A DNA stretch of 54,402 bases. It comes from UBA1195 sp045598025. Lineage in GTDB: Bacteria; Bacteroidota; Bacteroidia; Bacteroidales; WCHB1-69. The stretch lies in assembly GCA_045598025.1 (NCBI GenBank), contig JAZLLH010000073.1, positions 1 through 54,402 on the forward strand, read 5' to 3'. A program made the position numbers and the translations under genes. Under the pieces are notes generated by a model. The model did no database searches and was not told the DNA's origin. It worked only from the letters and a program-made list of their open reading frames with translations. Every line of letters begins with the position of its first letter. Position 1 is the stretch's first letter. Of this stretch, positions 33,764-40,164 are shown in pieces.

Positions 33764-34510
33764 ATGAATATATTGGAAAACAAAACAGCGTTGATAACAG
33801 GGGCTTCCCGAGGAATAGGGCGGGCCATAGCCTTGAAATTTGCCCAGGAAGGGGCCAATGTCGTCTTTACCGATTTGAAGTCCGATACATTTTCCGATTC
33901 CCTATTGGAAGAGTTGAAAGCATGCGGTGTAAAAGCTTCTTTTTACACCGCAGATGCTTCTTCTTTGAAAGATTCCGAAGATATGGTTGCCAAAGTGATG
34001 GAAACTTATGGCGTATTGGATATTCTGGTCAACAATGCCGGTATCACCCGTGACAACCTTCTGCTTCGGATGAGCGAGGAGGATTTCGATCTGGTGCTGA
34101 AAGTCAATCTGAAGTCGGTTTTCAATATGGTCAAATGCGTACAGCCTTTTATGCTGAAGCAACGCCACGGATCCATCATCAATATCAGTTCCATTGTCGG
34201 AATGGGAGGAAATCCGGGACAGGCCAATTACGCTGCTTCCAAGGCTGGCATCATAGGATTCGCCAAATCTGTAGCTAAGGAATTGGGCTCCAGAAATATC
34301 CGCTGCAATGTCATTGCCCCTGGATTTATTGATACGGCCATGACGCGTGCCCTGAAAGAAGAAATCCGGCAATCCTATATACAGGCGACACCGCTGCGTC
34401 GTCCGGGAAAAATAGAAGAGGTAGCCGACCTGGCTCTGTTTCTGGCTTCCGATTATTCTTCCTTCATGACAGGACAGGTAGTCCGTTGCGATGGGGGATA
34501 CGAAATGTAG
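33764..34510 (+). CDS. fabG: 3-oxoacyl-[acyl-carrier-protein] reductase
   Basis: A 248-aa short-chain dehydrogenase that reduces 3-ketoacyl-ACP with NADPH in fatty acid elongation. The cofactor loop TGASRGIG is at 12-19, NNAG at 90-93, and the catalytic residues are Ser142 (NISSIVG), Tyr156 and Lys160 (NYAASKAG). The C-terminus (GQVVRCDGGYEM) has the usual GG-x-x motif. Length and full motif set favour FabG over another SDR, although SDR specificities are hard to separate by eye. It is followed within six bases by a DUF6913 gene, a conserved adjacency in the phylum. Confidence 0.92.
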   Translation: MNILENKTALITGASRGIGRAIALKFAQEGANVVFTDLKSDTFSDSLLEELKACGVKASFYTADASSLKDSEDMVAKVMETYGVLDILVNNAGITRDNLLLRMSEEDFDLVLKVNLKSVFNMVKCVQPFMLKQRHGSIINISSIVGMGGNPGQANYAASKAGIIGFAKSVAKELGSRNIRCNVIAPGFIDTAMTRALKEEIRQSYIQATPLRRPGKIEEVADLALFLASDYSSFMTGQVVRCDGGYEM

Positions 34511-34515
34511 CGAGA

Positions 34516-35043
34516 ATGAATTTTTTTCAAAAGAGATATTATCAGAAGATTCTTTCCGGACCACAAGGAAAAAGACGTTCAGCCAGGGTTCCGCAACTGT
34601 ATGATTGTAAGAGCGTTTGTTTTCTCTGTCGTTATACGGCAGAAGCAGATTTGCTCCAACAGATCAGTCTGTTCAAGAATTTTCACAAGGATTTCCACGT
34701 GCTGATGTATGTGGAGGGAAAACCTTATTTGGGCGCTGCATTCAATAAATTGAATGTGCAGCCTTTTTATGCCGATAATTTCAATTTTTTCGGACATGTT
34801 TCGTCTGAGGCTATGTTCAATCTGCTTTCGCAGCATTATGACTTGTTGGTGGATACCATACCCGAACTGCAGGAAACCACCGCTTTGATTCATCATTGGA
34901 TAGATGCTGATTTCAAAATCGGCAGGGATATTTCCTACGAAAAATTGAGCGATTTGAACATTCTGTTGGAAAAAGATGCGGATACATCAGTTTATCTGGA
35001 AACGGTCAAATCGTATATTTCAAAATTAAAAAACAATCAATGA
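34516..35043 (+). CDS. DUF6913 family protein
   Basis: A 175-aa cytoplasmic protein. I use the ATG at 34516, six bases after the fabG stop; the upstream open frame lies inside fabG. It has a basic N-terminus (MNFFQKRYYQKILSGPQGKRR), a thioredoxin- or glycosyltransferase-like alpha/beta core with SVCFLCRYTAEADLLQQISLF, and FHVLMYVEGKPYLGAAFNKLNV. The name DUF6913 comes from resemblance to Bacteroidota proteins with this layout and is not certain. Function is unknown. Its stop overlaps the ATG of the DUF2147 gene (ATGA), indicating coupling. Confidence 0.65.
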   Translation: MNFFQKRYYQKILSGPQGKRRSARVPQLYDCKSVCFLCRYTAEADLLQQISLFKNFHKDFHVLMYVEGKPYLGAAFNKLNVQPFYADNFNFFGHVSSEAMFNLLSQHYDLLVDTIPELQETTALIHHWIDADFKIGRDISYEKLSDLNILLEKDADTSVYLETVKSYISKLKNNQ

Positions 35044-35486
35044 TAAATCGTTTTTTTAAATGGCAAACCTTGCATTTTCTGTTGCTTGCAGTGTTTCTGT
35101 TAGGTAGCGGCATAAGGGTTTCTGCGCAGAAAAATCCAGACGATGTCATTGGTTATTATCTGGTAGAAGATCCGTTTACCAAGGCAATCAGTCAGATACG
35201 TATGTATAAGACTACGGATGGCAGTTACGCGGCCAAGGTGTGCTGGAACAAGGATAAATCCCACGACAAATACCTTGGTCTGTTGTTTTTGAGCAAACTG
35301 AGATATGATCCGGAAAAACAATGTTACGTTAATGGTCGCATCAAATATCCGGGAAAACCGGGTACATACAGCGCAACCATGGATTTTGACTCAGACGGAC
35401 GTCTGCGAGTGCGTGGTTATTTGGGAGTATCCGTACTTGGAATGACCATTTATTGGACTAAGGAAGATAAGCAGCGAACAGACTGA
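35040..35486 (+). CDS. DUF2147 family secreted protein
   Basis: A 148-aa protein with a signal peptide (about 1-29: hydrophobic HFLLLAVFLLGSGIRVSAQ). The mature domain matches the DUF2147 pattern: DVIGYYLVEDPFTKAISQIRMY, then GLLFLSKLRYDPEKQCYVNGRIKYPGKPG-type sequence with GRIKYPGKPGTYSA, and YLGVSVLGMTIYWTKE at the end. DUF2147 domains are lipocalin-like small beta barrels of unknown function in the periplasm or outer membrane. It ends the long rightward block. A weak ACTG/CAGT hairpin before T8 (about 35482-35502) may terminate it. Confidence 0.85.
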   Translation: MINRFFKWQTLHFLLLAVFLLGSGIRVSAQKNPDDVIGYYLVEDPFTKAISQIRMYKTTDGSYAAKVCWNKDKSHDKYLGLLFLSKLRYDPEKQCYVNGRIKYPGKPGTYSATMDFDSDGRLRVRGYLGVSVLGMTIYWTKEDKQRTD

Positions 35487-35546
35487 TAACCAGTTTTTTT
35501 TAATTATTTATTTAACATAATATAAATTATATAACAAATTTATCCA

Positions 35547-35561
35547 CACAATATTATTGTG
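35547..35561. other. AT-rich palindrome in the DUF2147-downstream gap
   Basis: CACAATATTATTGTG is a perfect 7-bp inverted repeat around one T. It could be a protein-binding site or chance in AT-rich DNA. The rest of 35487-35591 shows no gene. Confidence 0.3.
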
Positions 35562-35591
35562 CAAAAAATACGTTATTTTGATTTTCCTTTT

Positions 35592-35767
35592 TCATTTTTG
35601 GAAGGATTTCAGACGTTTCTCCGCAATTTCCAACTGATTTTTCAGAAAATCGACGGTGTTCTTTTGTTTGCTTCCCGGACAGCAGAAAGCGAATGATCCA
35701 GCGTATATCCGTAGTCTTCTTTTTTCAGTTTCGCAATTGGTTTTTTAAATTTCAAAGTTTTTTTCAT
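35592..35767 (-). pseudogene. Frameshifted small basic coiled-coil protein
   Basis: An ATG at 35767 opens MKKTLKFKKPIAKLKKEDYG, and the frame stops at 35642. In a second frame, the same DNA continues from about 35705 with CCPGSKQKNTVDF and LKNQLEIAEKRLKSFQK, a clear amphipathic helix, to a stop at 35592. Joining the two by one frameshift near 35700 gives a coherent protein of about 58 residues, so I read it as a recently broken gene, although a programmed shift or sequencing error is possible. It lies 12 bases after the 58-aa gene on the same strand. The lysine-rich opening resembles some short Bacteroidota peptide leaders, but no double-glycine site is present. Confidence 0.4.
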
Positions 35768-35778
35768 AACATTATCTT

Positions 35779-35955
35779 TTAGAAACTGTAATCATGTGCT
35801 TTACCTATATATCGCCAACAACCCAAACGCTTATCAAAATAGCATTTAGAATAAACACCTTTCAATGTGACACGTTCATAAGTCTTTGCCAAATCAAACA
35901 AAGCTTGAGCGGCCGCTTTTCGGTTTTTTTCATAAGGTCTACTAATTTTTTTCAT
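35779..35955 (-). CDS. 58-aa basic protein of unknown function
   Basis: ATG at 35955 to TAA at 35779-35781. The product starts MKKISRPYEKNRKAAAQALF, continues with a helix (LFDLAKTYERVTLK), and ends in an aromatic, beta-prone segment (KCYFDKRLGCWRYIGKAHDY). It has a net positive charge, two cysteines and no membrane segment. A protein of this size with a Tyr/Trp-rich end could bind nucleic acid or another protein, but I recognise no family. It follows the LPD3-like gene on the same strand, in the decayed phage-like islet. On the opposite strand, its upstream region carries a promoter-terminator pair. Coding status is inferred from its structured composition. Confidence 0.45.
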   Translation of the reverse strand: MKKISRPYEKNRKAAAQALFDLAKTYERVTLKGVYSKCYFDKRLGCWRYIGKAHDYSF

Positions 35956-35985
35956 AACTTTTGCATTTTGTATTTACTTTTTGTC

Positions 35986-35993
35986 TACTTTTG
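35986..35993 (+). promoter_or_regulatory. Bacteroidota -7 element pointing into the LPD3/58-aa gap
   Basis: TACTTTTG followed by CA, the best-scoring form in this genome. It faces right, opposite to all surrounding genes of the islet. A terminator-like hairpin lies about 45 bases downstream. Confidence 0.5.
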
Positions 35994-35999
35994 CATCAG

Positions 36000-36062
36000 C
36001 TTTGAAGGTGGCCCCTTGGTGTTTGAAGCACGTAAAGGTGAGAGCTAACCTTCTTTTTTTTT
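36000..36062 (+). ncRNA. Candidate small RNA, about 60 nt
   Basis: A transcript starting about seven bases after the -7 element at 35986-35993 would run to the T9 tract at 36062. It contains no sensible reading frame but is able to fold: AAGGT (36035-36039) with ACCTT (36048-36052) before the T tract, or alternatively GAAGGT (36004-36009) with ACCTTC (36048-36053), and AAGG/CCTT near 36005-36018. It is antisense to the spacer between the LPD3-like gene and the 58-aa gene and to the last codon of the former. Inferred from signals only. Confidence 0.3.
36035..36062 (+). terminator. Terminator-like hairpin with T9 tract
   Basis: A 5-bp stem AAGGT/ACCTT around GAGAGCTA, followed by C and nine T. 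It is weak as a stem, but the T tract is long. Confidence 0.4.
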
Positions 36063-36468
36063 ATTTACAAGTTATGCAATAATGCAGGAAATTACCTCTT
36101 TCCCTAACACCTACCATCAGTTTTGCATAACGATTTCTACCGACTTTAACCCTCAATTCGTATAAAAATATAAATTTAAACACTTTAGACTGGTTCCTAT
36201 TTTCCTTGGGAATATACATACGATAAAATTTCGCACGCTTAATCATTTCAGGTAATGCCATAGCAACGATAGTAGACTCATAACTCAACCTCGCATGATT
36301 TGCCGTTTCTTTTATACTCCTACTGTTAATTTCCACAAGAACATTACCCAAACACGGACAAGCAACACAAGTTCCTGAAAGATTTTTCAAAGATTCAATA
36401 ATCAAATTTTTCCGTATTTGATTATCCTTTTCTGTTTTTCCAGTCGGTATTTTGCTTTTATCAATCAT
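36061..36468 (-). CDS. LPD3-like (phage-Barnase-EndoU-associated) domain protein
   Basis: A 135-aa protein starting at ATG 36468. The C-terminal two thirds resembles the LPD3/PBECR domains attached to Mu-like phage MuF proteins and polyvalent proteins of mobile elements: SIKETANHARLSYESTIVAM, then AEMIKRAKFYR-like and KVFKFIFLYELRV, and finally RYAKLMVGVRERGNFLHYCIT. That ending, a basic strand followed by a His-Tyr pair, is the recognisable part. Related domains are thought to be RNase-like or accessory to them, so a toxin role is possible but unproved. It follows two bases after the glucosaminidase fragment. The AT-rich composition contrasts with the core genes on both sides. Confidence 0.55.
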   Translation of the reverse strand: MIDKSKIPTGKTEKDNQIRKNLIIESLKNLSGTCVACPCLGNVLVEINSRSIKETANHARLSYESTIVAMALPEMIKRAKFYRMYIPKENRNQSKVFKFIFLYELRVKVGRNRYAKLMVGVRERGNFLHYCITCK

Positions 36469-36469
36469 A

Positions 36470-36766
36470 CTATTTCAATTTCACCAGGTTGTAAACACCC
36501 ACTCCGGCCATCAGCACGCCGACGGACAGGATCATTATCGATAAGCTCTTACTGTTCATGATTTTTTTTTTAAGGTCATCAAATTGTTTCAGATTGTATT
36601 GTTCCACTATGGAGAGCACAGAGGACACATAGTTTGTGGCCGTGGCATAGCCAGCCGCCTTGATTGCGCTGATTTGTTCTTCCGGGCTCCCGGCTTTCAG
36701 AGCTGCGGCATACCGGCTGTTTCGGGTCAGCAACCTGTTTCGGTCCCGGATTGAATCGGACTTTCC
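36470..36766 (-). pseudogene. C-terminal fragment of a phage-type glucosaminidase with a membrane tail
   Basis: The open frame (about 98 codons, bounded upstream by a TGA at 36767-36769 and without its own ATG) reads SDSIRDRNRLLTRNSRYAAA and LKAGSPEEQISAIKAAGYAT, then YVSSVLSIVEQYNL. This is the end of a glucosaminidase (FlgJ/GH73-type) lysozyme domain, where the Tyr of the NSRY motif is conserved. A hydrophobic C-terminal helix follows (SIMILSVGVLMAGVGVYNLV). The N-terminal half with the catalytic Glu is missing, so the fragment cannot be active. Such cell-wall hydrolases serve phage lysis or DNA injection, which supports a phage origin for the islet. Confidence 0.7.
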
Positions 36767-36787
36767 TCATCCGGATTCCAGGGCTGC

Positions 36788-36957
36788 CTAGGCGATCAGG
36801 ATCGACTGGATTTTAGTGTATATAGTATTCAGAATCAGGCGCTTTCCGATATTAGCTTTCGTCTCGCTGCCATAGATAACACCGACTGTCAAACCGGCGG
36901 AATACAGTCTGTTCAAATACTTTTAATGAAATAGGCGGCGACTGCCGCAATCACGAC
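36788..36957 (-). pseudogene. Fragment of an unidentified phage-like gene with a frameshift
   Basis: Downstream of the meaB operon stop, one frame reads VVIAAVAAYFIKSI and stops; a second frame continues LNRLYSAGLTVGVIYGSETK and ANIGKRLILNTIYTKIQSIL to a TAG at 36788-36790. Joined by one shift near 36915 they give a coherent hydrophobic-then-polar product. I do not recognise the family. It begins two bases after the DUF59 stop, marking the islet edge. Confidence 0.4.
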
Positions 36958-36958
36958 A

Positions 36959-37282
36959 TTACAAAAAGTCGAAACCAAGGGTAGCCTTGGCTTCTTCGCT
37001 CATGCGGTCCATATCCCATGGAGGATCAAAGGTGATGCGCACATCAGCACCGTTGATTTCGGGAACGTAGGATTCTACTTCCGATTTGACGAAAGGCGGA
37101 AGGGTTTCCGCAACCGGACAATTGGGCGCTGTCACGGTCATCAGGATGTCCACGTGATTGTGCTCGTCAATCTGGATGTCGTAAATCAGACCCATGTTCC
37201 AGATATCGATGGGCATTTCCGGATCATAAATTTTTTTCAGGCGTTCAATGATATCGGCTTTCAGTGCTTCCTTGTCTTTCAT
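36959..37282 (-). CDS. DUF59/MIP18-family Fe-S assembly protein
   Basis: A 107-aa protein (ATG at 37282, one base after the sufE stop). The DUF59 core is complete: IIERLKKIYDPEMPIDIWNMGLIYDI, the reactive-Cys loop TAPNCPVAETLPP with Cys55, and FDPPWDMDRMSEEAKATLGF. DUF59 proteins (SufT, PaaD and the MIP18 group) help to load Fe-S clusters onto target proteins. Following sufE in one operon fits a SUF-linked maturation role. It has no extra domain, so it is the minimal SufT-like form. It is the last gene of meaB-aroC-sufE, and the phage-like remnant begins immediately after it. Confidence 0.93.
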   Translation of the reverse strand: MKDKEALKADIIERLKKIYDPEMPIDIWNMGLIYDIQIDEHNHVDILMTVTAPNCPVAETLPPFVKSEVESYVPEINGADVRITFDPPWDMDRMSEEAKATLGFDFL

Positions 37283-37283
37283 A

Positions 37284-37706
37284 TTATTGGGCTTTGGCTT
37301 GATATACAATGGCGAAACGTTTGATTTGCTGAATCATGGAAAGCAAACCATTGGAACGGGTCGGTGAAAGATGGTTTTTCAGTCCGATGGCATCAATATA
37401 GGACAAATCGGCACTGAGAATTTCCTGGGGAGTGCGTTCCGAAAGCACCCGTATCAGCAGGTTGATGATGCCTTTGGTGATGATAGCATCGCTGTCGGCA
37501 GTGAAATACAGACGTCCGTCTTTAAAGTCGGCCTGTAGCCACACATTGGACTGACAGCCTTCAATGCGGTATTCGTCGGTTTTGTATTGAGGTGCAATCA
37601 AGGGCAAAGATTTTCCCAACTCTATGATGTAGTTATATTTGTCCATCCAATCATCAAAATAGGAAAATTCTTCTATGATTTTTTCTTCTGCTTCCTGTAA
37701 GGTCAT
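37284..37706 (-). CDS. sufE: Cysteine desulfuration protein SufE
   Basis: A 140-aa protein that accepts sulfur from the cysteine desulfurase SufS as a persulfide and passes it to the Fe-S scaffold. The acceptor is Cys51 in DEYRIEGCQSNVWLQAD, and the C-terminal LSPTRSNGLLSMIQQI is typical. I chose the ATG at 37706 (MTLQEAEEKIIEEF), one base after the aroC stop; the longer frame would overlap aroC. The sufBCDS genes are not here. Confidence 0.94.
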   Translation of the reverse strand: MTLQEAEEKIIEEFSYFDDWMDKYNYIIELGKSLPLIAPQYKTDEYRIEGCQSNVWLQADFKDGRLYFTADSDAIITKGIINLLIRVLSERTPQEILSADLSYIDAIGLKNHLSPTRSNGLLSMIQQIKRFAIVYQAKAQ

Positions 37707-37707
37707 T

Positions 37708-38784
37708 TTATCTGTAAGTATATGGTTTATAAGCATTATTCATTAATAAATGGTCAGCAAGGACCAAGGCTGTCATAGATTCCACTACCGGTATGACGCG
37801 TGGAATTACACAGGTATCGTGGCGGCTTCCGGCTTTCAGCAGCACCTTCTCCCCTTTTTCATTTCTGCTTTCCAGATTTTGCATCAGCGTGGGTATGGGT
37901 TTGAATGCCACGGAAAAATAAATATCTTCCCCATTGCTGATACCGCCCTGTATACCGCCGGAATGATTGGTCAAGGTGTGGAATCCTTCTCCAATCAAAT
38001 CGTTGCATTCACTGCCGCGCATGGCAATCGAAGCGAAACCGCTGCCGTATTCAAAGCCTTTGGCCGCATTGATTCCCAGCATGGCCTGCGCCAGGTCCGC
38101 CTGCAGTTTGGCATAGACGGGTTCTCCCCATCCGCAGGGCACGTTCCGGACAATACAGCCGACAAGGGCACCGAGCGTATCGCCTTCTGCCCTGACTTCC
38201 TGCAGCCGGCCTTCCATGGCTTCGTTGGTTTCTTTATCGGGACAAAACAGACTGTTTTTCAGAATGTCATCTGTGTTTATCTCAAGTATGGGAGTAGAAA
38301 GAGCAATGTCTCCGACCTGTCGGGTGAAAGCGTGAATCTCCACTCCTTCGCTTTGCAACAGCAGTTGGGCCAGGCTCCCTCCCACTACCCGAACTACTGT
38401 TTCACGAGCTGAGGCTCTGCCGCTTCCGTCGTAATCAAAAAAACCGTATTTCTGCCAATAGGTGTAACTGGCATGGGAAGGACGCAGCACGCCCCAGACA
38501 TCGTCCGTATGGTGTACGTCCTGGTTTTCTATCAGGAAAGCAATGGGAGCTCCAGTTGACTTTCCCTGATGTATGCCGGAAAGAAAGCGGACTTTATCGG
38601 GTTCGTGGCGTGGCGTGGATGTCGCGCAATTGGAGGATCGCCGCTTTTCGAGCTGGCGGCTGATGCTTTCCGTATCAATGACAATGCCTGCCGGAAAACC
38701 GTCCAAAACTCCTCCTATGCAGTTTCCGTGGGATTCGCCGAACGAAGTCAATGTCAGAAGTTTGCCGAAAGTATTCCCTGCCAT
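37708..38784 (-). CDS. aroC: Chorismate synthase
   Basis: A 358-aa FMN-dependent enzyme that converts 5-enolpyruvylshikimate-3-phosphate to chorismate. The start MAGNTFGKLLTLTSFGESHG at 38784 is canonical and one base after the meaB stop. Conserved parts are GESHG, RPSHASYTYWQKYGFFDYDG (substrate/flavin contacts), GSGRASARETV, HTLTNHSGGIQGGISNGEDI and RHDTCVIPRVIPVVESM. The length is normal. It sits in an operon with meaB, sufE and a DUF59 gene, which share no pathway with it; this seems to be a general operon. The frame extends 20 codons upstream, but that lies inside meaB. Confidence 0.97.
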   Translation of the reverse strand: MAGNTFGKLLTLTSFGESHGNCIGGVLDGFPAGIVIDTESISRQLEKRRSSNCATSTPRHEPDKVRFLSGIHQGKSTGAPIAFLIENQDVHHTDDVWGVLRPSHASYTYWQKYGFFDYDGSGRASARETVVRVVGGSLAQLLLQSEGVEIHAFTRQVGDIALSTPILEINTDDILKNSLFCPDKETNEAMEGRLQEVRAEGDTLGALVGCIVRNVPCGWGEPVYAKLQADLAQAMLGINAAKGFEYGSGFASIAMRGSECNDLIGEGFHTLTNHSGGIQGGISNGEDIYFSVAFKPIPTLMQNLESRNEKGEKVLLKAGSRHDTCVIPRVIPVVESMTALVLADHLLMNNAYKPYTYR

Positions 38785-38785
38785 G

Positions 38786-39886
38786 TTATTGCTGTTGTTT
38801 TCGGGTGTAAAGATCCATGAGTTGCGCTCCCGCTGCATAGGCACTGAGTTGCTGCTCCAGCATTTTCTGCTTCACTGTATCCAAGTGTTGCCGTACGGCA
38901 TCGTCGGAGTAAAACAGATCGAACAGATGTTCTGCTATATAGGATTTCAGGCACTCCTCCGATTGACGGATGCGGCGTTCGCGGAACAGGCCATTGGCCT
39001 GCATTTTTTCTATGTATTCCGATATGCAGGTCCATACTTCCGGAATACGAAGCCCGTGCAAGGCGGAAGCCGTCAGTACGGGTGTTTTCCAAAATGCCTG
39101 ATTGTGATGAGGAAATAGTTGCAGTGCGTTGGCCAACTGTCTGCGGGTCAGTTCAGCTCTTTGTGCGTTGTCTCCATCGGCCTTGTTGACTACGATGGCA
39201 TTGGCCATTTCCATGATTCCCCGTTTGATGCCCTGCAGTTCATCTCCAGCTCCGGCAATGGTCAGCAGCAGGAAGAAATCGACCATGGAATGCACGGCGG
39301 TTTCTGACTGTCCGACGCCCACGGTTTCCACCAGAATGGTGTCGAAACCGGCGGCTTCACACAAAATGATGCTTTCCCGTGTCTTGCGGGCCACACCGCC
39401 CAGCGAACCAGCCGATGGGGAAGGACGTATGAAGGCTTTGGGATTGACCGAAAGGTTTTCCATGCGGGTCTTGTCTCCCAGTATACTTCCCTTGGACCAT
39501 TCGCTGCTCGGATCGACGGCCAGCACGGCCAGCTGATGTCCCATCGCGGTGATATGGGTGCCGAAACTTTCAATGAAGGTGCTCTTCCCGGCTCCGGGAA
39601 CTCCGGTAATCCCGATGCGTACCGATTTTCCGGCATACGGCATGCAGGCGTTGATGATTTCCTGAGCCAAAGCATAGTGTTCGTGCAGATTGCTTTCAAT
39701 CAGTGTGATGGCTTTACTCAAAATCACCCGGTCGTGTGCGCGTATACCATCCACATACGCTTGTTTCGACAACATCGGTGCTTTTTTCAGCGGACGTTGC
39801 TTCAAATACGGATTCACCTGAGACGGTTGTGGAATTCCGTCCTGTACGTGAAGTGCTGATTGATAATTGCTTTCGTATTCTTCCAT
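38786..39886 (-). CDS. meaB: Methylmalonyl-CoA mutase-associated GTPase MeaB
   Basis: A 366-aa G3E GTPase that loads and protects adenosylcobalamin in methylmalonyl-CoA mutase. The G1 loop is GITGVPGAGKST (92-103), the base-I-like segment is DPSSEWSKGSILGDKTRM, and ETVGVGQSETAVHSMVDFF supplies the switch/G3 region, with NKADGDN as G4. The C-terminal dimerisation arm is present (to the end YTRKQQQ). The N-terminus is extended by about 30 residues relative to short members. It starts the leftward operon with aroC, sufE and DUF59; a -7 element (TAACTTTG) lies about 43 bases upstream. It implies a propionate/succinate route, though the mutase genes are elsewhere. Confidence 0.95.
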   Translation of the reverse strand: MEEYESNYQSALHVQDGIPQPSQVNPYLKQRPLKKAPMLSKQAYVDGIRAHDRVILSKAITLIESNLHEHYALAQEIINACMPYAGKSVRIGITGVPGAGKSTFIESFGTHITAMGHQLAVLAVDPSSEWSKGSILGDKTRMENLSVNPKAFIRPSPSAGSLGGVARKTRESIILCEAAGFDTILVETVGVGQSETAVHSMVDFFLLLTIAGAGDELQGIKRGIMEMANAIVVNKADGDNAQRAELTRRQLANALQLFPHHNQAFWKTPVLTASALHGLRIPEVWTCISEYIEKMQANGLFRERRIRQSEECLKSYIAEHLFDLFYSDDAVRQHLDTVKQKMLEQQLSAYAAGAQLMDLYTRKQQQ

Positions 39887-39927
39887 GAATGCTTGCTATT
39901 CCCCTTCTCTTCCTTTGATTAAAGGTG

Positions 39928-39935
39928 CAAAGTTA
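39928..39935 (-). promoter_or_regulatory. Bacteroidota -7 element for the meaB operon
   Basis: Minus-strand TAACTTTG followed by CA, 42 bases upstream of the meaB ATG. Confidence 0.55.
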
Positions 39936-39997
39936 CCAATTACAAGCATATAAAAAGCACATTTTCCGGATTTTTTCTTACCCTGTTCAATGCTTCC

Positions 39998-40009
39998 GCA
40001 TGGCCATGC
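39998..40009. promoter_or_regulatory. Perfect 12-bp palindrome in the meaB/40165 divergent gap
   Basis: GCATGGCCATGC is self-complementary. It lies between the two divergent promoters, upstream of both, where an operator could sit. No matching second copy was found nearby. The gap 39887-40164 otherwise holds only the two -7 elements. Confidence 0.3.
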
Positions 40010-40086
40010 TTTTCTGGAAAGCGTATTTCGTTATTGTGGTGAAAAAAAATATCATCAATATGGCATATTGATATCTGGAAAAAGAG

Positions 40087-40094
40087 TAATTTTG
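40087..40094 (+). promoter_or_regulatory. Bacteroidota -7 element for the 40165 gene
   Basis: TAATTTTG followed by CA, 71 bases upstream of the ATG, giving an AT-rich leader of about 65 bases. Confidence 0.5.
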
Positions 40095-40164
40095 CATGTT
40101 CATTTATAAAAAAGAAAGAAACAAAATTTCAGTGAATTAATTATCCTTTAAAAATCAATTTATT

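Noticed and set aside
36755..36770. GAGGAAAGTCCG on the minus strand, resembling the RNase P RNA core
   Set aside because: It is an isolated match. No second conserved RNase P segment or long RNA fold lies nearby, and the sequence also codes for the start of the glucosaminidase fragment.
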